A stretch of DNA of 34,765 nucleotides from an uncultured Lachnoclostridium sp. (GCA_947178155.1 CAMWXG010000011.1:1-34765), one strand, 5' to 3'; counted from the first letter of the stretch, positions 10,589-20,551 are shown. A program made the numbers and translations. Notes: generated by a model from the letters alone, not told the origin.

Positions 10589-10620
10589 CTGTTTATAAAA
10601 ACTGAAAGGAGGCTTCATAA

Positions 10621-11010
10621 ATGGCAAAGGGACATAGAACCAAGATAAAAAGAGAGAGAAATGAGAACCAGAGAGACACAAGACCTTCAGCAAAATTATC
10701 TTATGCAAGAGTTTCTGTACAGAAGGCCTGCTATGTGTTAGATGCCATAAGAGGCAAAGATGTTGAAACAGCTATTGGTATTTTATCTTACAATCCAAGA
10801 TATGCTTCAAGCATCATTTTAAAATTATTACAGTCTGCAATTGCAAATGCTGAAAATAATAATGGCATGGATCCGGCAGATTTATATATTGAAGAGTGTT
10901 TTGCAAACAAAGGACCGACAATGAAGAGAATAAGGCCAAGAGCTCAGGGAAGGGCTTACCGCATCGAAAAAAGAATGAGCCATATTACTATAATTCTCAA
11001 CGAGCGTTAA
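10621..11010 (+). CDS. rplV: 50S ribosomal protein L22
   Basis: AKLSYARVSVQKACYVLDAIRGK...KRIRPRAQGRAYRIEKRMSHITIIL. Confidence 0.97.
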   Translation: MAKGHRTKIKRERNENQRDTRPSAKLSYARVSVQKACYVLDAIRGKDVETAIGILSYNPRYASSIILKLLQSAIANAENNNGMDPADLYIEECFANKGPTMKRIRPRAQGRAYRIEKRMSHITIILNER

Positions 11011-11039
11011 TTGGTTTTGGTCTATGAAAGGAGATTAAA

Positions 11040-11708
11040 ATGGGACAGAAGGTTAATCCTCATGGTTTAAGAGTCGGTGTTATCAGCGACTGGGATTCCA
11101 ATTGGTATGCAGAGGAAAACTTTGCAGACTATCTTGTAGAAGATTATAAGATTAGGGAATTTGTAAAGAAGAAGTTATACAGTGCCGGTATCTCAAAGAT
11201 AGAAATTGAAAGACCTACAGATAAGGTAAGGGTTATAATTCATACAGCTAAACCAGGTTTTGTAATTGGTAAGGGCGGTGCTGAGATTGAGAGCTTAAAG
11301 AAAGAGCTTTTGAAAGTATTGGATAGGAAGGTTGTTCTCGATATTAAGATTATGGATATTAAGAACCCTGACAGACATGCACAGCTTGTTGCTGAGAATA
11401 TTGCACAGCAGTTGGAGAATCGTGTTTCATTCCGTCGTGCTATGAAGTCTGCAATGGGCAGAACATTAAAAACAGGTGCAAAAGGTATTAAAACAAGTTG
11501 TTCAGGACGTCTTGGTGGTGCTGATATGGCTCGTACAGAGTTTTATAGTGAAGGAAACATTCCGCTCCAGACATTGCGTGCAGATATTGATTATGGTTTT
11601 GCAGAAGCTGACACAACTTATGGTAAAGTCGGCGTAAAGGTTTGGATTTATAATGGCGAGGTACTTCCGACAAAGAATGATACTAAAAAGGAAGGGAGCG
11701 ATAAATAA
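11040..11708 (+). CDS. rpsC: 30S ribosomal protein S3
   Basis: [37 protein letters not shown] region [12 protein letters not shown]. Confidence 0.98.
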   Translation: MGQKVNPHGLRVGVISDWDSNWYAEENFADYLVEDYKIREFVKKKLYSAGISKIEIERPTDKVRVIIHTAKPGFVIGKGGAEIESLKKELLKVLDRKVVLDIKIMDIKNPDRHAQLVAENIAQQLENRVSFRRAMKSAMGRTLKTGAKGIKTSCSGRLGGADMARTEFYSEGNIPLQTLRADIDYGFAEADTTYGKVGVKVWIYNGEVLPTKNDTKKEGSDK

Positions 11709-12145
11709 TGTTAATGCCAAAGAGAGTTAAACACCGCAAGCAGTTTCGTGGTAGGATGAAAGGAAAAGCGCTCAGAGGAAATAAGATTACAAATGGTGAA
11801 TTTGGTATTGTAGCATTGGAGCCTGCTTGGATTAAATCAAATCAGATAGAGGCAGCCCGTATTGCTATGACACGTCATATTAAGCGTGGTGGTAAAGTTT
11901 GGATTAAGATTTTTCCAGATAAGCCGGTTACAAAGACTCCGGCTGAAACTCGAATGGGTAAAGGTAAAGGCGCTCTTGAATATTGGGTAGCAGTAGTTAA
12001 GCCGGGACGTGTAATGTTTGAGATTTCCGGTGTGTCAGAAGAAGTAGCCAGAGAAGCTTTACGTCTTGCAACTCACAAGTTGCCTGTTAAATGTAAGGTC
12101 GTATCTCGTGCAGATTTAGAAGGAGGTGCGGGCAGTGAAGAGTAA
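11708..12145 (+). CDS. rplP: 50S ribosomal protein L16
   Basis: [27 protein letters not shown]. Confidence 0.98.
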   Translation: MLMPKRVKHRKQFRGRMKGKALRGNKITNGEFGIVALEPAWIKSNQIEAARIAMTRHIKRGGKVWIKIFPDKPVTKTPAETRMGKGKGALEYWVAVVKPGRVMFEISGVSEEVAREALRLATHKLPVKCKVVSRADLEGGAGSEE

Positions 12146-12335
12146 ACAGTTTATAGAAGACTTAAGGAGTAAGTCTGTTGAGGAATTAAATGCTGATTTA
12201 GTAGCTGCTAAGAAGGAACTTTTCAATCTTAGATTTCAGAATGCGACTAACCAGTTAGAGAATACAAGCAGGATTAAAGAAGTTAAAAAGAATATCGCAA
12301 GGATCAAGACGGTGCTCGCAGCAGCACAGAACTGA
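12135..12335 (+). CDS. rpmC: 50S ribosomal protein L29
   Basis: (M)[50 protein letters not shown] 12135 preferred over 12126, which lies within the AGGAGGTG Shine-Dalgarno. Confidence 0.95.
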   Translation: MKSKQFIEDLRSKSVEELNADLVAAKKELFNLRFQNATNQLENTSRIKEVKKNIARIKTVLAAAQN

Positions 12336-12362
12336 TTTTAGGATTGAAAGGAGGATACGAGC

Positions 12363-12617
12363 GTGGAGAGAAATCTTAGGAAAACTCGTGTAGGTAAAGT
12401 AGTCAGCGATAAGATGAATAAGACAATAGTTGTTGCAATCGTTGATAATGTAAAGCATCCGCTTTATAATAAGATTGTAAAAAGAACTTATAAATTAAAA
12501 GCTCATGATGAAGAAAATACATGCAAGATTGGTGATAGAGTAAAAGTAATGGAAACAAGACCGTTATCAAAAGATAAAAGGTGGAGACTTGTAGAAGTTA
12601 TTGAAAGAGCTAAATAA
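12363..12617 (+). CDS. rpsQ: 30S ribosomal protein S17
   Basis: [27 protein letters not shown] start after AAAGGAGG. Confidence 0.97.
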   Translation: MERNLRKTRVGKVVSDKMNKTIVVAIVDNVKHPLYNKIVKRTYKLKAHDEENTCKIGDRVKVMETRPLSKDKRWRLVEVIERAK

Positions 12618-12669
12618 ATTTTAGTTTAATGGCGCACATATTATATGTGGCGGAATATGGAGGTTAGAC

Positions 12670-13038
12670 ATGATACAGCAGGAATCAAGGCTTAAGGTAG
12701 CTGATAATACAGGTGCTAAGGAACTTCTTTGTATCAGGGTTATGGGCGGTTCAACAAGGAGATATGCCGGAATTGGTGATATAATAGTTGCTACTGTCAA
12801 AGATGCAACGCCGGGTGGCGTTGTAAAAAAAGGTGATGTTGTAAAGGCTGTCGTTGTACGAACGGTAAAAAGTACACGCCGTCCTGATGGTTCTTATATT
12901 AGATTTGATGAGAATGCGGCAGTAATTATTCGTGATGACAAGACACCAAGAGGAACCCGTATATTTGGACCTGTTGCTAGGGAATTAAGAGATAAGCAGT
13001 TTATGAAGATAGTTTCACTAGCACCGGAAGTATTATAA
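12670..13038 (+). CDS. rplN: 50S ribosomal protein L14
   Basis: [37 protein letters not shown]. Confidence 0.98.
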   Translation: MIQQESRLKVADNTGAKELLCIRVMGGSTRRYAGIGDIIVATVKDATPGGVVKKGDVVKAVVVRTVKSTRRPDGSYIRFDENAAVIIRDDKTPRGTRIFGPVARELRDKQFMKIVSLAPEVL

Positions 13039-13050
13039 GGAGGTGTCAGA

Positions 13051-13356
13051 ATGGCAACAAGTAAGATTAAAAAGGGCGATACAGTAAAAGTTATCGTTGG
13101 TAAAGATAAAGGCAGAGAGGGTAAAGTAACAGCCGTTAAAAACGGTAAGGTAATTATTGAAGGCATCAATCAGGTTACTAAGCATACAAAGCCAAGCCAG
13201 GCAAATCCACAGGGCGGTATAGTGCAGCAGGCTGCTCCAATTGATATTTCAAATGTTATGTATGTTAGTAAGGGAAAACCTTCACGTGTTGGATTTAAGA
13301 TTGAAGACGGCAAAAAAGTCCGTTATGCAAAGGCAACAGGTGAAGTGATTGACTAA
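13051..13356 (+). CDS. rplX: 50S ribosomal protein L24
   Basis: [25 protein letters not shown]. Confidence 0.98.
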   Translation: MATSKIKKGDTVKVIVGKDKGREGKVTAVKNGKVIIEGINQVTKHTKPSQANPQGGIVQQAAPIDISNVMYVSKGKPSRVGFKIEDGKKVRYAKATGEVID

Positions 13357-13380
13357 TTTTATGAAAGGAGGCTGTTAGCG

Positions 13381-13920
13381 TTGACTCGTTTGAAAGAGAC
13401 TTATCTGAATGAAATCGTAGATGGTATGACCAAGAAGTTTGGTTATAAAAACGTTATGCAGGTGCCAAAGCTTGAAAAGATTGTTATAAATATGGGCGTT
13501 GGTGAAGCGAAAGAAAATTCAAAAATTCTTGATGCAGCTATGAAAGACCTTGAGATTATCTCAGGACAGAAGCCTGTTGCTACAAAGGCTAAGAATTCAG
13601 TTGCAAACTTTAAAATCAGAGAGGGTATGCCTATAGGCTGTAAAGTTACATTGAGAGGCGATAAGATGTATGATTTTTTGGATCGCCTTGTAAATTTAGC
13701 ATTGCCACGTGTACGTGATTTTAGAGGTGTAAATCCTAATGCATTTGATGGAAGAGGAAATTATGCACTTGGAATCAAGGAGCAGTTAATCTTCCCTGAA
13801 ATAGAGTATGATAAAGTTGACAGGGTAAGAGGTATGGATGTTATATTTGTTACTACTGCAAGGACAGATGAAGAGGCTCGTGAATTATTAACACAGTTCG
13901 GTATGCCGTTTAAAAAATAA
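13381..13920 (+). CDS. rplE: 50S ribosomal protein L5
   Basis: [43 protein letters not shown] start after AAAGGAGG. Confidence 0.98.
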   Translation: MTRLKETYLNEIVDGMTKKFGYKNVMQVPKLEKIVINMGVGEAKENSKILDAAMKDLEIISGQKPVATKAKNSVANFKIREGMPIGCKVTLRGDKMYDFLDRLVNLALPRVRDFRGVNPNAFDGRGNYALGIKEQLIFPEIEYDKVDRVRGMDVIFVTTARTDEEARELLTQFGMPFKK

Positions 13921-13932
13921 GGAGGGAATTTC

Positions 13933-14118
13933 ATGGCTAAGACTTCTATGAAAGTAAAGCAGCAGCGCAAAGCTAAATTCTCTACAAGAGAGTATAGTCG
14001 CTGCAGGATTTGTGGCAGGCCACATGCTTATTTGAGAAAATATGGAATTTGCAGAATCTGCTTCCGTGAATTAGCTTATAAAGGACAGATTCCGGGCGTG
14101 AAGAAAGCAAGCTGGTAA
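13933..14118 (+). CDS. rpsZ: 30S ribosomal protein S14, zinc-binding (type Z)
   Basis: 61 aa with [25 protein letters not shown] (two CxxC motifs). Confidence 0.97.
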   Translation: MAKTSMKVKQQRKAKFSTREYSRCRICGRPHAYLRKYGICRICFRELAYKGQIPGVKKASW

Positions 14119-14133
14119 GGAGGTAAAACTAAG

Positions 14134-14535
14134 ATGATGACGAGCGATCCTATTGCAGATATGCTTACTAGAATTCGTAATGCAAATACTGCAAAGCACG
14201 ATACAGTAGATGTACCTGCTTCAAAGATGAAGGTTTCTATCGCAGAGATCCTCTTAAAGGAAGGTTACATTAAGAAGTTTGATATGGTTGATGTAGATGG
14301 CATCAAGATGATTCATATTACATTAAAATATGGTGCAGATAAGAATGATAAGATTATTTCAGGCTTAAAGAGAATTTCCAAACCGGGACTTCGTGTTTAT
14401 GCCGGAAAAGATGAGCTTCCTAAAGTTCTTGGCGGACTTGGTATCGCTATTATTTCTACAAATAAGGGCGTTATGACTGATAAAGAAGCAAGAAAAGCAA
14501 ATGTTGGCGGTGAAGTGCTTGCATTTATCTGGTAA
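14134..14535 (+). CDS. rpsH: 30S ribosomal protein S8
   Basis: [32 protein letters not shown]. Confidence 0.98.
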   Translation: MMTSDPIADMLTRIRNANTAKHDTVDVPASKMKVSIAEILLKEGYIKKFDMVDVDGIKMIHITLKYGADKNDKIISGLKRISKPGLRVYAGKDELPKVLGGLGIAIISTNKGVMTDKEARKANVGGEVLAFIW

Positions 14536-14594
14536 TGATAAATTGTATAAGTAATTCATATAATTAAAACCTAAGAATATGGAGGTGCAACGGC

Positions 14595-15137
14595 ATGTCA
14601 CGAATTGGAAAAATGCCTATCGCTATACCAGCAGGAGTAACTGTTGATATTGCAGAAAATAATAAAGTGACTGTAAAAGGGCCAAAAGGAACTCTTGAGA
14701 GAGTTCTTCCCGCAGAGATGGAAATTAAAAAAGATGGTGAGGAAGTAGTAGTAAACAGACCAAGCGATCTTAAGAAGATGAAATCTTTACACGGCCTTAC
14801 AAGAACTCTCATTTACAACATGGTTGTAGGTGTGACAGAAGGGTACACTAAAGAGCTTGAAGTAAATGGTGTAGGTTACAGAGCTCAGAAACAGGGTAAG
14901 AAATTAGTTCTTTCACTGGGATATTCACATCCGGTAGAGATGGAAGATCCAGATGGATTGGAAGTTACTGTGGAAGGACAGAATAAGATTATTGTAAAAG
15001 GTATAGATAAGGAAAAGGTCGGCCAGTACGCTGCTGAAATCAGAGAAAAGAGAGCTCCTGAGCCATATAAGGGCAAAGGTATCAAGTATGCTGATGAGGT
15101 TATTAGACGTAAAGTCGGTAAGACAGGTAAAAAATAA
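14595..15137 (+). CDS. rplF: 50S ribosomal protein L6
   Basis: [19 protein letters not shown]...[25 protein letters not shown]. Confidence 0.98.
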   Translation: MSRIGKMPIAIPAGVTVDIAENNKVTVKGPKGTLERVLPAEMEIKKDGEEVVVNRPSDLKKMKSLHGLTRTLIYNMVVGVTEGYTKELEVNGVGYRAQKQGKKLVLSLGYSHPVEMEDPDGLEVTVEGQNKIIVKGIDKEKVGQYAAEIREKRAPEPYKGKGIKYADEVIRRKVGKTGKK

Positions 15138-15155
15138 TAAAGGAGTGAATATACG

Positions 15156-15524
15156 ATGATTAAGAAGCAGTCAAGAAGTAAAGTTCGTGTGAAAAAGCAC
15201 ATGAAGGTTCGTAATCGTCTTTCAGGTACAGCAGAAAGACCGCGTTTAGCTGTGTTTAGAAGCAACAATCATATGTACGCTCAGATTATAGATGATACTG
15301 TTGGCAATACTTTAGTTTCAGCTTCTACTCTCCAGAAAGATGTTAAAGCTGAACTGGAAAAGACAAACAATGTGGATGCAGCAGCGAAGCTTGGTGAAGT
15401 AATTGCTAAGAAAGCTCTGGATAAGGGTATTGCAACTGTTGTCTTTGATAGAGGCGGTTTTATATATCAGGGTAAAGTTAAGGCTTTGGCTGATGCAGCA
15501 AGAGAAGCAGGCTTAGAATTTTAA
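15156..15524 (+). CDS. rplR: 50S ribosomal protein L18
   Basis: [29 protein letters not shown]. Confidence 0.97.
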   Translation: MIKKQSRSKVRVKKHMKVRNRLSGTAERPRLAVFRSNNHMYAQIIDDTVGNTLVSASTLQKDVKAELEKTNNVDAAAKLGEVIAKKALDKGIATVVFDRGGFIYQGKVKALADAAREAGLEF

Positions 15525-15561
15525 GCTTTGCCGGATTTATTATTATTTAGGAGGAAAACTC

Positions 15562-16071
15562 ATGAAACGTACAATTATTGATGCCAGCCAGTTAGAGCTG
15601 GAAGATAATGTAGTAACGATTAAGCGTGTTACCAAAGTTGTTAAAGGTGGACGTAATATGAGATTTACTGCATTAGTAGTAGTTGGCGATAAGAACGGAC
15701 ATGTCGGAGTTGGTCTTGGTAAAGCTACTGAAATTCCAGAAGCTATTCGTAAGGGAAAAGAAGATGCAACAAAGAAATTAATAGAAGTTCCTATCGATGA
15801 GAACGGCAGTGTACCACATGATTATACTGGCAAGTTTGGCAGTGCTTCCGTACTTATTAAGAAAGCACCAGAAGGTACTGGTATTATCGCTGGTGGTCCG
15901 GCACGTGCCGTACTTGAGCTTGCAGGCTATAAGAATATTCGTACAAAGTCTCTTGGTTCTAACAATAAGCAGAATGTCGTACTTGCTGCAGTAAATGGTC
16001 TTGAGAATCTTAAGAGACCGGAAGATGTAGCAAGAGCTCGTGGAATATCTGTTGAAGAACTTTTAGGCTGA
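15562..16071 (+). CDS. rpsE: 30S ribosomal protein S5
   Basis: [45 protein letters not shown]. Confidence 0.98.
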   Translation: MKRTIIDASQLELEDNVVTIKRVTKVVKGGRNMRFTALVVVGDKNGHVGVGLGKATEIPEAIRKGKEDATKKLIEVPIDENGSVPHDYTGKFGSASVLIKKAPEGTGIIAGGPARAVLELAGYKNIRTKSLGSNNKQNVVLAAVNGLENLKRPEDVARARGISVEELLG

Positions 16072-16091
16072 TAAATGATTGGAGGCTAATT

Positions 16092-16274
16092 ATGGCAGAA
16101 AAGTTAAAGATTACATTAGTTAAATCTACAATTGGAGCCATACCAAAGCAGCGTGCAACTGTTGAAGCATTAGGCTTAAGAAAGTTGAATAAAACAGTTG
16201 AGCTGCCTGATAATGATGCTGTAAGAGGCATGATTTGGCATGTAAGACACCTTGTAAAGGTTGAAGAGATTTAA
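16092..16274 (+). CDS. rpmD: 50S ribosomal protein L30
   Basis: [34 protein letters not shown]. Confidence 0.97.
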   Translation: MAEKLKITLVKSTIGAIPKQRATVEALGLRKLNKTVELPDNDAVRGMIWHVRHLVKVEEI

Positions 16275-16290
16275 TATACGGATTTTTAAG

Positions 16291-16337
16291 AGTCGGCGTA
16301 GTATAGGAGTAATTTCTCCTTATATTATGCTGATTTT
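16291..16337 (+). terminator. Long hairpin with a short T-run after rpmD; possible leaky terminator/attenuator
   Basis: agtcggcgtagtataggagtaatttctccttatattatgctgatttt; long stem (several G-U pairs, one bulge) followed by only four Ts. Confidence 0.45.
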
Positions 16338-16359
16338 AGGTTATAATTGCAAAAAATGC

Positions 16360-16389
16360 TGTACAAGCACATGCATTTTATGTTATAAT
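16360..16389 (+). promoter_or_regulatory. Candidate internal promoter before rplO: TGTACA-18-TATAAT with extended -10
   Basis: tgtaca 16360-16365; TGTTATAAT with TATAAT at 16384-16389. Confidence 0.55.
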
Positions 16390-16509
16390 ATCGATTTGTA
16401 GCGAGGGTAAATATAGTTTTACATTACTTTTAATTAATTAGATAGAGAAAGTAATGTTTACCGGAAAGCTATATGCCCGTTAGTGATTTATTATTAGGAG
16501 GTAAATAAA

Positions 16510-16950
16510 ATGAATTTATCAAATTTAAGTCCGGCAGAAGGTTCTAAACAGAGTAACAATTTCAGAAGAGGTCGTGGACATGGTTCAGGCAACGGCAAGA
16601 CAGCAGGTAAAGGTCATAAGGGACAGAAGGCACGTTCAGGGGCACCACGTCCAGGGTTTGAAGGTGGTCAGATGCCACTTTACAGACGTATTCCTAAAAG
16701 AGGATTTACAAATTATAACTCTAAAGAAATAGTTGCAATTAACATTGACAAGTTAGAAAAATTTAATGATGGAGATGTAGTTACTGTTGAAGCATTACTC
16801 GAAAAAGGCATCATTAGCAATCCAAAAGATGGAGTTAAGGTGCTTGGAAATGGAGAATTAACTAAGAAGCTTACAGTTCAGGTCAATGCATTTAGTAAGA
16901 GTGCAGCTGAAAAGATAGAGGCTCTTGGTGGAAAAGCTGAGGTGATTTAA
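16510..16950 (+). CDS. rplO: 50S ribosomal protein L15
   Basis: [44 protein letters not shown]. Confidence 0.98.
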   Translation: MNLSNLSPAEGSKQSNNFRRGRGHGSGNGKTAGKGHKGQKARSGAPRPGFEGGQMPLYRRIPKRGFTNYNSKEIVAINIDKLEKFNDGDVVTVEALLEKGIISNPKDGVKVLGNGELTKKLTVQVNAFSKSAAEKIEALGGKAEVI

Positions 16951-16952
16951 GG

Positions 16953-18290
16953 ATGTTTGAGACAGTCCGTAACGCATTTAGAATCAAGGAATTGAGGAAT
17001 AAGATATTTTATACTTTAATTACTTTGGTTATTGTACGTATAGGATGTCAGCTTCCGGTTCCCGGAGTTGATGCGTCATACATTTCAGAATGGTTTAGCA
17101 GTCAGAATTCGCTTGATTTCTTTAATCAGTTGACAGGTGGTTCTTTCTCATCAATGTCTATTTTTGCATTGAATATAACACCATATATTACTGCATCTAT
17201 TATTATTCAGCTTCTTACAATAGCTATACCAAGGCTTGAAGAGCTGCATAAAGATGGAGAAGAAGGCAGAAAGAAACTTGCAGAATATACAAGATATCTT
17301 ACAATTGCACTTTCAATAATGGAGAGTGCTGCTATGGCTGTTGGCTTTGGCAGAAGCGGTTATCTGACAGAGGGTGTGTCATTTACATCTGTATCAGTTA
17401 TAATTATGGCACTTACGGCAGGTTCAGCATATCTTATGTGGCTTGGTGAACAGATTACTGAAAGAGGAATTGGAAATGGTATTTCAATAATACTTCTTTA
17501 CAATATTGTGTCAAGAATTCCGGAAGACATGGCAAACCTCTATGAGAAGTTTGTAGGAGGTGCAAGCAATGTTACAAATGGTTTGCTTGCTGCAATTGTT
17601 ATCCTTGCCGTATTAATAGGCATGGTTATATTTATTGTTATTCTTTCAGATGGTGAAAGAAGGATAAATGTACAGTATTCTAAGAAAACACAAGGCAGAA
17701 AGCTTGTAGGCGGTCAGTCATCACATATTCCGCTAAAGGTTAATACAGCAGGTGTTATTCCTGTAATTTTTGCAGGTTCACTATTTTCGATGCCAATAGT
17801 TATAGCAAGTTTTGCAGGTGTACAACCAGCTTCAGGCGATGGGGCATCACTTGGACAGAAGATATTAAAGGTACTCAATCAGAATGCATGGTGTAATTTT
17901 GAAAGCTTTGGAGAGTTTAAGTATACACTTGGACTTCTCATATATATTGTACTATTAATCTTCTTTGCATATTTCTATACGTCAATTACCTTTAATCCAC
18001 AGGAAATTGCAATAAATATGAAGAAGCAGGGCGGATTTATACCTGGTATCAGACCAGGAAAGCCTACTACTGACTATCTTACAAAGGTATTAAATAATAT
18101 TATCTTTATAGGTGCAGTAGGTCTTACAATAGTAGCAGTTGTACCAATTTTTTGTTCAGGTGCATTTGGGGCAGACGTATCATTTGGTGGAACATCACTT
18201 ATCATTATTGTAGGTGTTGTGCTTGAAACATTAAAACAGGTAGAGTCTCAGATGCTTGTGCGTCATTACAGAGGTTTTATAAGTGAATAG
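16953..18290 (+). CDS. secY: Preprotein translocase subunit SecY
   Basis: 445 aa multi-pass; IGCQLPVPGVDASY, FALNITPYITASIIIQLL, SDGERRINVQYSKK. Confidence 0.98.
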   Translation: MFETVRNAFRIKELRNKIFYTLITLVIVRIGCQLPVPGVDASYISEWFSSQNSLDFFNQLTGGSFSSMSIFALNITPYITASIIIQLLTIAIPRLEELHKDGEEGRKKLAEYTRYLTIALSIMESAAMAVGFGRSGYLTEGVSFTSVSVIIMALTAGSAYLMWLGEQITERGIGNGISIILLYNIVSRIPEDMANLYEKFVGGASNVTNGLLAAIVILAVLIGMVIFIVILSDGERRINVQYSKKTQGRKLVGGQSSHIPLKVNTAGVIPVIFAGSLFSMPIVIASFAGVQPASGDGASLGQKILKVLNQNAWCNFESFGEFKYTLGLLIYIVLLIFFAYFYTSITFNPQEIAINMKKQGGFIPGIRPGKPTTDYLTKVLNNIIFIGAVGLTIVAVVPIFCSGAFGADVSFGGTSLIIIVGVVLETLKQVESQMLVRHYRGFISE

Positions 18291-18327
18291 AAGATATTTT
18301 TATAGAAAATATTTTGCTTTTTAATAG

Positions 18328-18356
18328 TTGAAAATTGGACGCTTATAGGTTATTAT
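18328..18356 (+). promoter_or_regulatory. Candidate adk promoter TTGAAA-17-TATTAT lying within a terminator-like inverted repeat
   Basis: TTGAAA 18328-18333, spacer 17, TATTAT 18351-18356. Confidence 0.6.
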
Positions 18357-18379
18357 AGACTTTGAGCGTCCTATTTTTT
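18337..18379 (+). terminator. Intrinsic terminator after secY
   Basis: ggacgct (18337) pairs with agcgtcc (18365-18371), followed by tattttttt. Confidence 0.7.
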
Positions 18380-18425
18380 TCCATAGGCTAATACGTATTT
18401 TTTATTTAATGAAAGGGGAATGATT

Positions 18426-19073
18426 ATGAAGATTATTATGTTAGGTGCACCTGGTGCAGGAAAAGGAACTTATGCAAAAGAGATAACACAGAAGTATAGT
18501 ATTCCGGCAATCTCTACAGGAGATATATTACGTGAGAATGTTAAGAATGGTACAGAATTAGGCAAAAAAGCAAAAGGATTTATGGATGCAGGAGCTTTAG
18601 TGCCTGATGAACTTGTATGTGATATTGTTGTGGACCGTTTACAGAAAGATGATTGTAAAAATGGTTATATACTTGATGGATTTCCAAGGACAATACCACA
18701 GGCAGAAGAGCTTAAGAAAGCACTTGAAAATCAAGGAGCAGCTATTGATTTTGCCATTGATATAGAAATGCCGGATGAAGCTATCATTGAGAGAATGTCA
18801 GGAAGAAGAGTATGTAAAGGATGTGGTGCAACTTATCATGTTGTTAATATTCCACCAAAGAAAGAAGGAATATGTGATGAATGCGGAAGTGAGATAATAC
18901 TTCGTGCTGATGACGCACCTGAGACAGTAAAGAAAAGACTTGGTGTTTATCATGAAGAAACAGCTCCACTTATTGAATATTACAAAAAAGAAGGAATACT
19001 TCATGAAATAGATGGTACGCTTGGCTTGGAAGGCTGTATAAACGCTATCTGTGATGTTCTTGAATCAAAATAG
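18426..19073 (+). CDS. adk: Adenylate kinase
   Basis: [36 protein letters not shown]; Zn lid with CKGCG..CDECG. Confidence 0.98.
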   Translation: MKIIMLGAPGAGKGTYAKEITQKYSIPAISTGDILRENVKNGTELGKKAKGFMDAGALVPDELVCDIVVDRLQKDDCKNGYILDGFPRTIPQAEELKKALENQGAAIDFAIDIEMPDEAIIERMSGRRVCKGCGATYHVVNIPPKKEGICDECGSEIILRADDAPETVKKRLGVYHEETAPLIEYYKKEGILHEIDGTLGLEGCINAICDVLESK

Positions 19074-19160
19074 TTTTTATATTTATAAATGTATATATAC
19101 TACTGTTTGCCAAGTATAAGTGAACAGTAGTGTATTACATTCTGATACTTAAAAAATAAT

Positions 19161-19368
19161 GTTACTGTTCACTTCGTTACCAGTAACAAGCAGTGCTTTC
19201 AGCACTGAATGCACACATTTTGCCAAAATAAGATTTTCTTTGAAAATAAGATTTTCTCTGAAAATAAGATTTTCTCTGAAAATCATGAAAAATGGCGCTA
19301 CAAAACTCGTACTTTTGGCAAAAATCATGTCAAAAATCCTCGAATTTGGCGTGGGTGTGAAAAGTAAC
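19161..19368. mobile_element. MITE-like non-coding repeat, copy A (208 bp)
   Basis: Terminal inverted repeats GTTACTGTTCAC / GTGAAAAGTAAC (11/12), flanking AAAATAAT at 19153-19160 and 19369-19376; similar sequence at 31275-31388 and 29647-29718. Confidence 0.7.
19225..19278. repeat. 18-bp tandem repeat x3 (AAAATAAGATTTTCTYTG)
   Basis: aaaataagattttctttg / aaaataagattttctctg / aaaataagattttctctg, inside repeat copy A and absent from copy B. Confidence 0.9.
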
Positions 19369-19395
19369 AAAATAATTACAGAAAGAAGGCATATT

Positions 19396-20160
19396 ATGTC
19401 AGTAACAATCAAGTCAGAAAATGAGATAGAATTAATGCGGGAAGCAGGCAGAATTCTTTCAATCGTGCATGATGAGATGGCAAAGATTATACGTCCGGGT
19501 GTAAGTACAATGGATATTAACCGTAAAGGTGAGGAGGTTATCCGCAGTTATGGATGTATTCCTGCATTCTTAAACTATAATGGATTTCCGGCTTCAATTT
19601 GTGTATCGGTAAATGATGAAGTAGTACATGGTATTCCTGATAAGAAGAGAATACTTAAAGAAGGAGATATAGTAAGTCTTGATGCAGGAGTTGTATATAA
19701 AGGATACAATTCAGATGCTGCCAGAACACATGCTGTAGGTGAGATATCAGAGGAAGATAAAAAACTTATTGAGGTGACAAAACAGAGTTTCTTTGAAGGT
19801 GTCAAAATGGCAAAGGCGGGGAATCATCTTTTTGACATTTCCAAAGCAATTCAGGATTATGCAGAGAGTTTCGGATTTTCAGTAGTACGTGAGATGGTCG
19901 GTCATGGTATTGGCAAAAAGATGCATGAAGAACCTCAGGTGCCTAACTTTAAGCCAATAGGAAGGGGAATGAAGCTTCGTAAAGGCATGACGCTTGCAAT
20001 AGAGCCTATGATTAACAGAGGGGCAAAGGAAATATGGATTTTAGAGGATGGATGGACTTGTGTTACAAGAGATTCACAAAATTCAGCACATTATGAAAAT
20101 ACTGTTCTTATTACAGAGGGAGAGCCTGAATTGTTTTCGTATAATAAGGACTTGGCATAA
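19396..20160 (+). CDS. map: Type I methionine aminopeptidase
   Basis: MSVTIKSENEIELMREAGRILSIVHDEM...DAGVVYKGYNSDAARTHAVG; the track's ATG at 19159 would translate the repeat, so ATG 19396 (after GAAAGAAGG) is preferred. Confidence 0.96.
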   Translation: MSVTIKSENEIELMREAGRILSIVHDEMAKIIRPGVSTMDINRKGEEVIRSYGCIPAFLNYNGFPASICVSVNDEVVHGIPDKKRILKEGDIVSLDAGVVYKGYNSDAARTHAVGEISEEDKKLIEVTKQSFFEGVKMAKAGNHLFDISKAIQDYAESFGFSVVREMVGHGIGKKMHEEPQVPNFKPIGRGMKLRKGMTLAIEPMINRGAKEIWILEDGWTCVTRDSQNSAHYENTVLITEGEPELFSYNKDLA

Positions 20161-20209
20161 AGAACTATTAATATAATAGGCATTATTATTAAATGGAGGA
20201 GAATTGATT

Positions 20210-20428
20210 ATGTCGAAAGAAGATGTTATTGAAATTGAAGGTGTTGTAGTTGAAAAACTTCCAAATGCAATGTTTAAAGTTGAGCTTGAAAATGGGCATC
20301 AAGTACTTGCGCATATAAGTGGAAAGCTTCGCAAAAACTTTATCAGAATCCTTCCAGGGGATAAAGTTACTATGGAAATGTCTCCATATGACTTGACAAA
20401 AGGTCGTATTACATGGAGAGATAAGTAA
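20210..20428 (+). CDS. infA: Translation initiation factor IF-1
   Basis: [53 protein letters not shown]. Confidence 0.98.
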   Translation: MSKEDVIEIEGVVVEKLPNAMFKVELENGHQVLAHISGKLRKNFIRILPGDKVTMEMSPYDLTKGRITWRDK

Positions 20429-20488
20429 GCAACAGGAATTTTAGTTACAATTCATCTGTGCAAGCAAGCTTGAAATATTGGGAATTGA

Positions 20489-20527
20489 GTTACTGTTCAT
20501 ATTGTTACCGGTAACGTGTAACAATAT
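20489..20527. repeat. Possible short fragment of the same dispersed repeat (copy D), forming a hairpin
   Basis: gttactgttcatattgttaccggtaac matches copy A gttactgttcacttcgttaccagtaac at 23/27 positions; atattgtta/taacaatat 9-bp inverted repeat. Confidence 0.4.
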
Positions 20528-20551
20528 TTATTAAATATTGGAAAAAAGTGC

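Noticed and set aside
19225-19278. Possible CRISPR-like array
   Set aside because: Direct tandem 18-bp units without spacers; no cas genes in the window
19159-19395. N-terminal extension of map in the ORF track
   Set aside because: Encoded by the inserted repeat; true start is ATG 19396 with a ribosome-binding site
19149-19412. 87-aa minus-strand ORF in the adk-map gap (RENLIFRENLIFKENLILAKC...)
   Set aside because: Reads the MITE-like repeat and its 18-bp tandem units; no independent coding evidence
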